DNA from: an uncultured Lachnospiraceae bacterium
Lineage (GTDB): Bacteria; Bacillota; Clostridia; Lachnospirales; Lachnospiraceae
Length of the DNA stretch: 58,059 bases
Assembly (NCBI GenBank): GCA_910577115.1
Contig: CAJTMC010000026.1
Location: 1-58,059, forward strand
Direction: 5' to 3'
In this document: positions 8,143 to 15,649 of the stretch, piece after piece
How positions within the stretch are numbered: position 1 is the stretch's first letter
How the letters are laid out: each line of letters starts with the position of its first letter
Notes under the pieces: generated by a model
Told to the model about the DNA's origin: nothing
What the model saw: only the letters and a program-made list of their open reading frames with translations
The model's database searches: none
Translations under genes and position numbers: made by a program

Positions 8143-8259
8143 CTACAGTGCAGGATATTTCACTCACCTTACTATAATTTATGTGCCTTGAAAAAATATA
8201 TTTCTTTTTTATGCGCGATACCATTCAAAATATATCCCTATTTCCGTTCCAATTTCCTA

Positions 8260-8341
8260 TACGCCATCCCCCCAAAAAGTACGCCATTTATACGCCATGT
8301 ACACCATTGAAAGGGCAAAAAGTACACCATTTGTACACCAT
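8260..8341 (+). repeat. Cluster of six TACRCCAT direct repeats
   Basis: TACGCCAT starts at 8260, 8280 and 8291; TACACCAT starts at 8300, 8323 and 8334. The steps are 20, 11, 9, 23 and 11 bp, so several copies lie on about the same helix face. The cluster sits between the accessory genes and metA, near where the element's right end must be. Iterons, or arm-type sites of a tyrosine integrase, are the likeliest meanings (inference). Confidence 0.55.
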
Positions 8342-8454
8342 TTTACCCCAAAAATACGAGAAATTACGGGAAACCGCATGACTTTTTCCACCGTCCGCCA
8401 ATCCCTGAAACCCTTGATTTTACTAGGCTTTCAGGCATATATCGCAGGTTTCCT

Positions 8455-9360
8455 TTACAAATCATACGGCGTCACCTGATAAACGTAGTAATTCAACCAA
8501 TTCGTATAAAGATTGTTACTATGCGACCGCCACTGCAGCTTTGGCCTGCTTTCAGGATTATCATCCGGATAATAATTTCTCGGAATATGTATTGGAAGCC
8601 CTTTCGCCAAGTCCCTCTTATACTCCGCATCCAACGTAAACCTGTCATACTCTGGATGCCCGTTCACAAATATCTTTTTCCCGTTTTCCGCATAAGCTAA
8701 AAACACACCTGCTTCATCTGACTCCGCAAGCACCGTAATTTCACCGCATTTATGAATTTCATCAGCGGGCGTCTCCGTATGACGGCTGTGCGGCGCAAGG
8801 AAAAAATCATCAAAGCCGCGCACTAACGGCACCTTCCGTTTTTCTACTTTATGGGAATAAATTCCAAACAGCTTTTCTGGAAGCTTCTGCTTTTGAATCC
8901 CATAATAATGGTAAAATCCTGCCTGAGCGCCCCAGCATATATGAAGTGTCGAAGTCACATGCTCCTCTGCCCAATCCATGATATCACAGATTTCACTCCA
9001 ATAATCAACCTCCTCAAAACGGATATCCTCCACCGGCGCACCTGTAATAATCATACCATCAAAACGCCTTTTCCCGATATCCTCAAAAGTAGTATAAAAA
9101 CGGTTTAAATGATTGGCAGATGTATTGAGCGAGACATGACTTGTCACCATAAGAAACGTCACGTCCACCTGCAGCGGCGTATTGGAAAGTGCGCGCAAAA
9201 GCTGCAGTTCTGTATCCTGCTTAATCGGCATCAGATTCAGCACGCATACCTGCAATGGCCGGATATCCTGATGCATCGCGCGATTTTCGTCCATGACAAA
9301 TATATTTTCACATTCCAAAATCTCCTTTGCTGGTAAATCACTTTGCACTTTAATCGGCAT
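8455..9360 (-). CDS. metA: Homoserine O-acyltransferase (predicted acetyl-CoA type)
   Basis: The start is ATG 9360, giving MPIKVQSDLPAKEIL, with GGGAGA upstream; the longer frame from 9399 is rejected. The protein has 301 residues. Visible catalytic residues are Cys142 (HICWGAQAG), His236 and Glu238 (NGHPEYD). Residue 111 is Glu (TGAPVEDIRF); in characterised MetA proteins Glu111 gives acetyl-CoA preference and Gly111 succinyl-CoA, so O-acetylhomoserine is the predicted product for methionine synthesis. It lies 36 nt after ligA and probably ends that operon. No SAM riboswitch is visible in front of it. Confidence 0.93.
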   Translation of the reverse strand: MPIKVQSDLPAKEILECENIFVMDENRAMHQDIRPLQVCVLNLMPIKQDTELQLLRALSNTPLQVDVTFLMVTSHVSLNTSANHLNRFYTTFEDIGKRRFDGMIITGAPVEDIRFEEVDYWSEICDIMDWAEEHVTSTLHICWGAQAGFYHYYGIQKQKLPEKLFGIYSHKVEKRKVPLVRGFDDFFLAPHSRHTETPADEIHKCGEITVLAESDEAGVFLAYAENGKKIFVNGHPEYDRFTLDAEYKRDLAKGLPIHIPRNYYPDDNPESRPKLQWRSHSNNLYTNWLNYYVYQVTPYDL

Positions 9361-9395
9361 TTTTCTATTCTCCCGTATCTCTTTATTTAAAAAAA

Positions 9396-11384
9396 TCAAG
9401 ACTGCATTTCAAGATAATCAGCCATAAACTGCTCTTCCGTAACAATTGGCACCTGTAGCTCTTTTGCCCTTTTGTTTTTTGAGGAAGCCGATGTAATGTC
9501 GTTATTAATCAGGCATGCCGTTTTCGCAGAAACACTTCCGGCAACCTTTCCTCCCTTTTTCTCAATCAACTCTTTCAGTTCATTCCTGCTGCCAAAATGT
9601 ACAAGACTTCCCGTAATCACAAACGTCTTTCCCGTAAGCGTTTGGTCTGCTGCATCTGTCTCTTCTATTTTGATTGTAAGCTCTTTTAACAAATTCTCAA
9701 ATGCCGCACTGTTGCTTTCCTTCGCAAAATAATCTTCAAATGCTGTTCCGATAACCTCTCCGATTCCGTCAATTGCACTCAGCTCTTCCGCGTGTGCCTT
9801 GCGCATGGCATCTAAATTATAGTCATAATATCTGCAAATCACTTTTGCGTTTGCAAGACCGATATTGGAAATGCCAAGACTATATATCAAGTTCGGAAGC
9901 TCTACTGTTCTTGCCGCATCAATACTTTCAATTAAATTATTGTAGGACTTCTCTCCAAATCCCTCCATCTCCATAATCGCATCACAATGCTCCTCAAGAT
10001 GAAAAATATCGCGATATTGATGAATAAAACCCTTAGCAATAAATTTTTCCAGCGTTGCCTCCGAAAGTCCGTCAATATTCATGGCATCGCGCCCCACAAA
10101 ATGAGTAAACGACTTAATTTTCTTTGCATCACAGTCCGGATTGGTACAATAAAGCGACTGCACCTCGTTCACAGCGCGCAGCTCGGTATCTCCTCCACAC
10201 ACAGGACAATGTTTTGGTATCTCCACACTGTCACTATTTGTTAAATTTTTAGCAATCTGCGGAATAATCATATTTGCCTTATATACGGTTATCTTGTCAC
10301 CAATGCCGAGCCTCAACCCTTTCAGAATACTGATATTGTGGACAGATGCGCGGCTTACCGTAGTCCCTTCAAGCTCAACAGGCTCAAAAATCGCAATCGG
10401 GTTAATCAAACCCGTTCGGCTTGGACTCCACTCAATTTCCTTTAAAACCGTTTCGCACATCTCGTCCGCCCATTTAAAAGCAATCGAATCCCTCGGAAAC
10501 TTTGCCGTCCGTCCTAAAGAACGCCCATATGCAATATCATCATAAATAAGCACCAAACCGTCAGAAGGCACTTCATATGTTTCAATGCGTATCTCATAAT
10601 CTGCTACTGCTTCTATAATATTGTCCTTATTGACCCGCATATACTGCACTACATCAAAGCCTTGCCCTGCAAGAAATTCCAACTGCTTCTCGCGGGAATT
10701 TTCAAAATCAGTTTCCTTGCCGTTTTCTTGTGCCTGCACAAGGGTAACGGCATAAAATCTCACATTCCGCTCGGCTGTGATCTGATTATTTAACTGCCTG
10801 ACAGAACCTGAGCATAAATTTCTCGGATTTTTATACTTTGCATCAATATCCTCGATTCGATTGTTAATCCTCTCAAAATCTCCATAGGTGATAACGGCTT
10901 CTCCCCGAAGAATCAATTTCCCCTGATAATTGATTTTCAACGGAATATTTTGAAACACTCTCGCATTGTTCGTGATGACTTCGCCAACCTCACCGTTTCC
11001 ACGCGTGACAGCTTTTTCAAGGACACCATTTTGATATGTCAGCACAATTGTCAGTCCGTCCAGTTTCCAGCTTAAAAGCCCTTCCCTGTCGCCAAGCCAG
11101 CTTTGCAGTTCCTCCCGCTCCTTCGTCTTTCCAAGCGAAAGCATCGGGCTTTCATGTGTATCCTTAGGTAACTCGTCTACCGCTTCATATCCGACACGCA
11201 TGGTAGGACTTCCGGCAAGCATCATGCCCGTCTCTTTTTCCAAAGCCTCAAGCTCGTCATAAAGGGTATCATATTCATGATTGCTCATAATCTCCCTGTC
11301 CTCGGCATAATATGCCTTCGATGCCTCATTCAGCTTCGCCACAAGCTCCTTCATTCTATGTATTGTTTCACTCTTCACTGCCAT
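9396..11384 (-). CDS. ligA: NAD-dependent DNA ligase
   Basis: This 662-residue enzyme seals nicks in replication and repair. The order is: domain Ia (YYAEDREIMSNHEYDTLYDELE), adenylation motif WKLDG with Lys107, OB fold, Cys4 zinc finger (CPVCGG...YCTNPDCDA), helix-hairpin-helix repeats (GLSEATLEKF, GFGEKSYNNL, GIGEVIGTAF) and a C-terminal BRCT domain (GKTFVITGSLVHFGSRNEL). ATG 11384 is chosen; AAGGAG lies 12 nt upstream, a little far. A GTG at 11414, 3 nt after the previous stop, is the alternative. The gene before it is the RluF-like synthase. Confidence 0.96.
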   Translation of the reverse strand: MAVKSETIHRMKELVAKLNEASKAYYAEDREIMSNHEYDTLYDELEALEKETGMMLAGSPTMRVGYEAVDELPKDTHESPMLSLGKTKEREELQSWLGDREGLLSWKLDGLTIVLTYQNGVLEKAVTRGNGEVGEVITNNARVFQNIPLKINYQGKLILRGEAVITYGDFERINNRIEDIDAKYKNPRNLCSGSVRQLNNQITAERNVRFYAVTLVQAQENGKETDFENSREKQLEFLAGQGFDVVQYMRVNKDNIIEAVADYEIRIETYEVPSDGLVLIYDDIAYGRSLGRTAKFPRDSIAFKWADEMCETVLKEIEWSPSRTGLINPIAIFEPVELEGTTVSRASVHNISILKGLRLGIGDKITVYKANMIIPQIAKNLTNSDSVEIPKHCPVCGGDTELRAVNEVQSLYCTNPDCDAKKIKSFTHFVGRDAMNIDGLSEATLEKFIAKGFIHQYRDIFHLEEHCDAIMEMEGFGEKSYNNLIESIDAARTVELPNLIYSLGISNIGLANAKVICRYYDYNLDAMRKAHAEELSAIDGIGEVIGTAFEDYFAKESNSAAFENLLKELTIKIEETDAADQTLTGKTFVITGSLVHFGSRNELKELIEKKGGKVAGSVSAKTACLINNDITSASSKNKRAKELQVPIVTEEQFMADYLEMQS

Positions 11385-11417
11385 CTTGATAACATGCTCC
11401 TTTCGCAGCCCCACAGC

Positions 11418-12122
11418 TTATTTCATTCCGCAAAGTCTGTACAAATTAAAAAGCTCCTCTCCCTCAAGCACTCTGTATTCCCCCGTTTTTAAGTCTTTTA
11501 ATTCGACATTCATAATCCTGATGCGAACAAGACGCTTAATTTCATATCCAAAATACGCACACATTCTTCTAATCTGTCTGTTTAGTCCCTGCGTGAGTAC
11601 AATTTGAAAGGTATATTTCCCAAGCTTTTCCAGACTGCATGGTCTTGTCGTTTCATCCAACTCCTTTAAATATACGCCATTTGACATTCTTTCCAGAAAA
11701 CTGTGCGTAATCTCCCTGTCGACCTTTACTACGTATTCTTTTTCATGACGGTTTGCCCCCTTCATCATTCTCTGAATAAGCTCCCCGTCATTTGTCATAA
11801 TCATCAGTCCCTCTGACTCCTTGTCAAGGCGTCCGGCATAAGTAAGCCGCACAGGATAATTTACTGCCTCAACAATCGTCTTTTCGGCGTGTTTGTCCTT
11901 CTCGGTGCAGGTCACGCCCACAGGCTTATTGTACGCCAATACCACTTTTTCTGACATCGGTTTTACAAATTTCTTGTCCACCTCCACAAGATCCGCGTCC
12001 GACACCTGCATTCCGCTTATAGCAGTCTGTCCGTTTACACACACTCTGCCGCCCTCAATCAGCTGATCCGCCTCCCTGCGGGAGCAGAAGCCGCACGACG
12101 CAATATACTTATTTAATCTCAT
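11418..12122 (-). CDS. rluF: RluF-like 23S rRNA pseudouridine synthase
   Basis: The protein has about 234 residues. An N-terminal S4 RNA-binding domain (MRLNKYIASCGFCSRREADQLIEGGRVCVNG) is followed by the RsuA/RluB/E/F catalytic domain with Asp in YAGRLDKESEGLM. HEKEYVVKVD and QGLNRQIRRMCAYFGYEI favour the RluF branch over RluB. Three ATGs (12131, 12125, 12122) follow AGAAGGA; the one giving MRLNKYI is preferred for spacing and family start. It is separated by 14 nt from the upstream hypothetical gene and 33 nt from ligA. Confidence 0.88.
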   Translation of the reverse strand: MRLNKYIASCGFCSRREADQLIEGGRVCVNGQTAISGMQVSDADLVEVDKKFVKPMSEKVVLAYNKPVGVTCTEKDKHAEKTIVEAVNYPVRLTYAGRLDKESEGLMIMTNDGELIQRMMKGANRHEKEYVVKVDREITHSFLERMSNGVYLKELDETTRPCSLEKLGKYTFQIVLTQGLNRQIRRMCAYFGYEIKRLVRIRIMNVELKDLKTGEYRVLEGEELFNLYRLCGMK

Positions 12123-12136
12123 CATAAGCATTCCTT

Positions 12137-12568
12137 CTACAAAAATTTCTTCAGCCGCGCTATCGTCTTTTCCTCAAAGGTCATAAATTCCTTTGCAATC
12201 TCCATTGATGTATTGCAGTAATTCTGGTGATGGTTAATTGATTTCCACATTCCGGTCAAACCACGACTGCTATTTTGTATCATCAGTTCCGCAAGTTTTC
12301 CGGTACTGCAATCCGTAAACGTACTCATATGAATGCCTCCTGCAAGAAGCATATCTGCTGCAGCACTTGGCTGATAGCTGTCCGCCTGCTCATTGTTCAG
12401 CCTGTCTGTTGCCTTGTTCTGTATCACCGAATACATCAGCTTATCCTTTGCAAGCTCACGCGAAAGCGCCGTACTGCGTGCCTTTTGTGCTACTACGCCG
12501 ATTACTTTTATTGCCATGTCAGCATTTTTCTGAACTGCCTTTAATATTTCCCTGTCGTCACTATTCAT
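12137..12568 (-). CDS. Hypothetical helical protein
   Basis: The gene encodes 143 residues, with GGGAGACAATT before ATG 12568. The sequence is mostly amphipathic helix (DREILKAVQKNADMAIKVIGVVAQKARS, then FMTFEEKTIARLKKFL). It has no signal peptide and no motif I recognise. It sits 14 nt upstream of the rluF-like gene in an apparent operon with ligA and metA. Confidence 0.6.
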   Translation of the reverse strand: MNSDDREILKAVQKNADMAIKVIGVVAQKARSTALSRELAKDKLMYSVIQNKATDRLNNEQADSYQPSAAADMLLAGGIHMSTFTDCSTGKLAELMIQNSSRGLTGMWKSINHHQNYCNTSMEIAKEFMTFEEKTIARLKKFL

Positions 12569-12649
12569 AATTGTCTCCCTTTTTATCCGGCATTTTTCTT
12601 AATTTCCACTGTCTATATTATTTCCGCCTTTTGAAAGGGATATACAAAG

Positions 12650-12684
12650 CCCATGCAGCCATTTTGACCGCATGGGTTTTCTTT
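12650..12684. terminator. Terminator-like hairpin after the SH3 protein gene
   Basis: CCCATGC (12650-12656) pairs with GCATGGG (12670-12676). The T-run TTTTCTTT follows on the plus strand; on the minus strand, where the gene ends at 12694, the tail is weaker (CTTTGTAT). Confidence 0.45.
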
Positions 12685-12693
12685 AACAAAGCA

Positions 12694-14208
12694 TTACTCA
12701 AAAAATTCTGCCTTTACATAACCTGTTATTCCGTTATATTTAATTCTGTACCATTCACCCAAATCCTGCAAAAGCTCATAGGAAGTGTCCGCCTGTGCCA
12801 CGCCAAGCTTTTCTGAATCCTGACTTGCTGCGCTTCTGACATTTACATTGGTAGTCGCTTTCACAGAGCCGATAACTTCTCCTGCTTCCTCTGAGGAAAT
12901 CACCTCAAGAAAATCACTCTTGATGTATGCCTCGCTGCCCTCGTAAATAACCTTACTCCATCCGTTAATTCGTTCTTCAATACGTGTAAGCTCCGTTCCC
13001 GGCGATACCTTTCCGATACGGTCTGCCTCCTCGCTGTCAGACTTGCGGACATTGACTGTATCAATCGCCCTTACAAGCTGGTTCACCGCCTGATTCTGCG
13101 GCTGCTCCTCAGGCTCCTGTGGCTGTGTTTCCGTCGGTTCTGCCTCGCCGTTTTCATTCTCCGGCGCAGTGGCAGTCTCATCGTTTTGTCCCTCAAGCTG
13201 TGCCAGCGCTTCCCCGACTGATGTTGTCACCTTTCCCGGCAGCTCCTCCATAAACGCGCCTAATGTCTCGTCAGCTGCAACAGCGGAACTGTAATCTACA
13301 TCAATTCTGTTATAGAGATCCACTACATCATCTTGACTGGTCACGAGTTTAAATGCCGCATCTACTCTGCTTTCCATATCGCCGTCTATTTTCAGACTAC
13401 CATCTTCTGTCGTGTAAACATAAAACGCATTCAAGCCCGGCGCCATCGTATCAATATCCTTAATTTTTACATCATAGGATACATATACAAAATAGGAGTT
13501 TTCCTCAAGTCCCGGCTTTGTATAGCATGTTACATTTGTATAGTCTTCAATATATTCGCTTCTCTTTTCATATGTAATCAACGACGTGTCATCGTTATAG
13601 TCTCTCAATGCAACAATCGTGTCCATGTCACCATCAGCCAGTGCCTTGAAAAACTTTGCCATAAGTTCATTTACATTATCATACGCATTCTCCTGCAACG
13701 GCTCATTTGCATAATACGCGGCTTCTGAAGCCTTATCAAGGTTTGCCGCACTGTCTGCATCATCGGAACCGTTTGAACTGACAATGTTTATAATGAACAT
13801 GATCACAATCGCACAAGCCGCCACAGGAAGCAGTATTTTAAGCGCACTCACAGCAATTGCCTTGATCTGCTCCGGAGATACGGAAGTAATCTCCTTCCCT
13901 CTTAAAGATGTCCCTATGATATCTGACTTTCTTTCCGCCTTTTTTAAAGGCTCCTTTTTTAAAGGCTCCTTTTTTAAAGGCTCCTTGCGGGCTGCCTGCT
14001 TCTTTGGTACGTCAGCCTTTGCCGCAGCCGCTTTTTCTTTCTGATCATTTTCCTGAACAGTTGTATTCGCTTTATCGTTATCCTTTTTATCTTCTATATT
14101 TTCAACAGTTTCCGCAGCTTTTACTTCTGCAGCGCTCTGGTTGTTTGTTTCATTTATGTTGGTATTTTGCTGGCTATTATTCTTTTTTTGGTTTTTTTTC
14201 TTAGTCAT
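12694..14208 (-). CDS. Membrane-anchored protein with two bacterial SH3 domains
   Basis: ATG 14208 follows GAAGGAGGACAT exactly, so the protein is 504 residues starting MTKKKNQKKNNSQQ. The order is: a cytoplasmic, Lys/Asn-rich segment with three KEPLK repeats (about 85-105), one membrane helix (ALKILLPVAACAIVIMFIINIV, about 140-160), an extracellular domain with an NTF2-like feel (ALADGDMDTIVALRDYN), a Glu/Gln/Pro linker, and two SH3_3 domains (NVRKSDSEEADRIG and NVRSAASQDSEKLG). SH3_3 domains usually bind cell-wall peptides or glycans. It probably senses or organises the wall; no enzyme domain is present. Confidence 0.85.
   Translation of the reverse strand: MTKKKNQKKNNSQQNTNINETNNQSAAEVKAAETVENIEDKKDNDKANTTVQENDQKEKAAAAKADVPKKQAARKEPLKKEPLKKEPLKKAERKSDIIGTSLRGKEITSVSPEQIKAIAVSALKILLPVAACAIVIMFIINIVSSNGSDDADSAANLDKASEAAYYANEPLQENAYDNVNELMAKFFKALADGDMDTIVALRDYNDDTSLITYEKRSEYIEDYTNVTCYTKPGLEENSYFVYVSYDVKIKDIDTMAPGLNAFYVYTTEDGSLKIDGDMESRVDAAFKLVTSQDDVVDLYNRIDVDYSSAVAADETLGAFMEELPGKVTTSVGEALAQLEGQNDETATAPENENGEAEPTETQPQEPEEQPQNQAVNQLVRAIDTVNVRKSDSEEADRIGKVSPGTELTRIEERINGWSKVIYEGSEAYIKSDFLEVISSEEAGEVIGSVKATTNVNVRSAASQDSEKLGVAQADTSYELLQDLGEWYRIKYNGITGYVKAEFFE
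13940..13984 (-). repeat. Three tandem 15-bp units in the SH3 protein gene
   Basis: Three identical 15-bp units (TTTTTTAAAGGCTCC on the plus strand) encode the KEPLK repeats. The exact identity suggests recent slippage and possible copy-number variation; 15 bp keeps the frame. Confidence 0.85.
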
Positions 14209-14262
14209 ATGTCCTCCTTCTCGTAATTCTTCATCCATATACAGAATAGATACACATGCAAA

Positions 14263-14334
14263 TGCACCCGGCAGGAATCGAACCTGCATTAAAGGCGTCG
14301 GAGGCCTCCGTTCTATCCATTAGACTACGGGTGC
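14263..14334 (-). tRNA. tRNA-Arg, anticodon CCG
   Basis: 72 nt, 5' end at 14334. The acceptor is GCACCCG/CGGGTGC, the anticodon arm GAGGC-CTCCGAC-GCCTT (anticodon CCG after U33), and the T arm GCAGG-TTCGATT-CCTGC. The 3' CCA is not encoded. It lies 54 nt upstream of the SH3 protein gene, same strand, with its own promoter. Confidence 0.93.
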
Positions 14335-14344
14335 AATTTTTGTA

Positions 14345-14373
14345 ATAATAACACAATTTTTTTCTTTTGTCTA
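14345..14373 (-). promoter_or_regulatory. Promoter for tRNA-Arg
   Basis: TAGACA (14368-14373) and TATTAT (14345-14350) are 17 nt apart, 10 nt before the tRNA 5' end. Confidence 0.6.
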
Positions 14374-14401
14374 CCAAGTCCACCAAGTAATTTTTTGGAA
14401 T

Positions 14402-14761
14402 TTACGATTGGTACTGTTCTGCCAGCGTATCAACTAAAGATACCTGCGCCTGCAATCCGTCAAAAGATGTCTTATCATTTTTTTCCAATTCATCAAGAAA
14501 AGCGAACAATTTATCACGCAGCTTATAATGCTCGCGTGCGTCTACGCGGTAAGTATTTGCTATGCGCAAAATTTTTTCATAATATTTTGCAATCTGCCTT
14601 TCGTTCTCCTTTTTTAACGCATTCCGCAAAAGCTCTATATTGTCAATTTCCGGCGAGTCCGTAATTTTTGCAAAAGTGTTTGCACCAATGGCATAATAGT
14701 CCTCTCCCACTTGATAAATAAAGCTCTTCTTCTCATAAAGGCTTTCCTTAAAGGCACTCAT
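14402..14761 (-). CDS. Hypothetical protein, 119 residues
   Basis: GGGAGGATTGCC precedes ATG 14761. The protein starts MSAFKESLYEKKSFIYQVGEDYYAIGANTFAKITD and is helical and charged in its second half (ELEKNDKTSFDGLQAQVSLVDTLAEQYQS). No domain is recognised. It lies between the AlkD-like gene and tRNA-Arg and may be transcribed from its own promoter. Confidence 0.6.
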   Translation of the reverse strand: MSAFKESLYEKKSFIYQVGEDYYAIGANTFAKITDSPEIDNIELLRNALKKENERQIAKYYEKILRIANTYRVDAREHYKLRDKLFAFLDELEKNDKTSFDGLQAQVSLVDTLAEQYQS

Positions 14762-14833
14762 GGCAATCCTCCCGTCCGCTTTTTATCACTGATAAACGAA
14801 ACATATTAATTTTACCATTAATTTCCGGATTTG

Positions 14834-15649
14834 TCACGACTTTTTCAATTTTTTCATATATTCCTTTACTTCCGCGTCCGGATTTAAAGATTCCCGAATC
14901 TTCTGAAGCGCCTTATTATACGTCCATTTGTCCATTTTGCAGTCATTTATCAGCATCTCATTCACTTCATACGGAAAACATATAAACGCCTCGGCAAGAA
15001 GCCATGCCGCCGCCATCTGTGCATAATATCCCTGTGTAAATTCTCTATTTAAGGCTGATAAAATTTTATCAATGTAAGAAAACTGCGATTTCAGTGACGC
15101 AGATTGCTCCATGTTTTCCTTATTTTTTTCCAATGCCGCCATACACACGATTCTGTTTCTTGGCACTTTCTTATTATTACTGTCATATTTCAGATACTGG
15201 CTCAAAAGCAGAATCAATGCAGCCCGCACCGCAAACTCTTTATCAGAATACAAATAGCCCTGCAAAACCTCCCACACCGCATCACGATGCTTGTTTGCAA
15301 AGGTAAATGAGTTGCAAAAGCTGTCACATACCGACCAGTCGTCTATCATCGGTATAAACTGTTCAAGATACTGTATTCCTTCCTGTTCCGTCACGTCCTT
15401 TTTGGCTGTACCATAGCCGATAATCATACCGCGCAGCATTGTTTCCTCAAAATACACATCCGCATATTGACCCTCTGCATACGCCACTTCCCCGCGCCAG
15501 TCGCCCTTTGCAATCTCCTTTGCAATTTCACGCAGCTTTGGCAGCCTTACTCCCAGAAGCGGTTTTGCTCCCGGGACAAGCGCTGCCGAAAAGTCGCGGT
15601 ACTCGTTTTCCGCATATGCGGAAATTCGCTCACGTATCTCTGTTCTCAT
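14834..15649 (-). CDS. AlkD-like DNA alkylation repair protein
   Basis: This 271-residue all-helical protein resembles the HEAT-like-repeat AlkD family, which removes N3- and N7-alkylpurines. Typical segments are GVRLPKLREIAKEIAKGDW, YFEETMLRGMIIGY, MIDDWSVCDSFCNSF (the Asp-Trp-x-x-Cys-Asp region that lines the DNA groove) and FTQGYYAQMAAAWLLAEAF. The start overlaps the leuA stop by ATGA, so it is the next cistron of the leucine locus, an unexpected partner. Some relatives of this family bind DNA without glycosylase activity. Confidence 0.85.
   Translation of the reverse strand: MRTEIRERISAYAENEYRDFSAALVPGAKPLLGVRLPKLREIAKEIAKGDWRGEVAYAEGQYADVYFEETMLRGMIIGYGTAKKDVTEQEGIQYLEQFIPMIDDWSVCDSFCNSFTFANKHRDAVWEVLQGYLYSDKEFAVRAALILLLSQYLKYDSNNKKVPRNRIVCMAALEKNKENMEQSASLKSQFSYIDKILSALNREFTQGYYAQMAAAWLLAEAFICFPYEVNEMLINDCKMDKWTYNKALQKIRESLNPDAEVKEYMKKLKKS

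Noticed and set aside
8260..8341. CRISPR-like array
   Set aside because: Repeat units are only 8 bp and spacings are irregular (9-23 bp); no cas genes are present.
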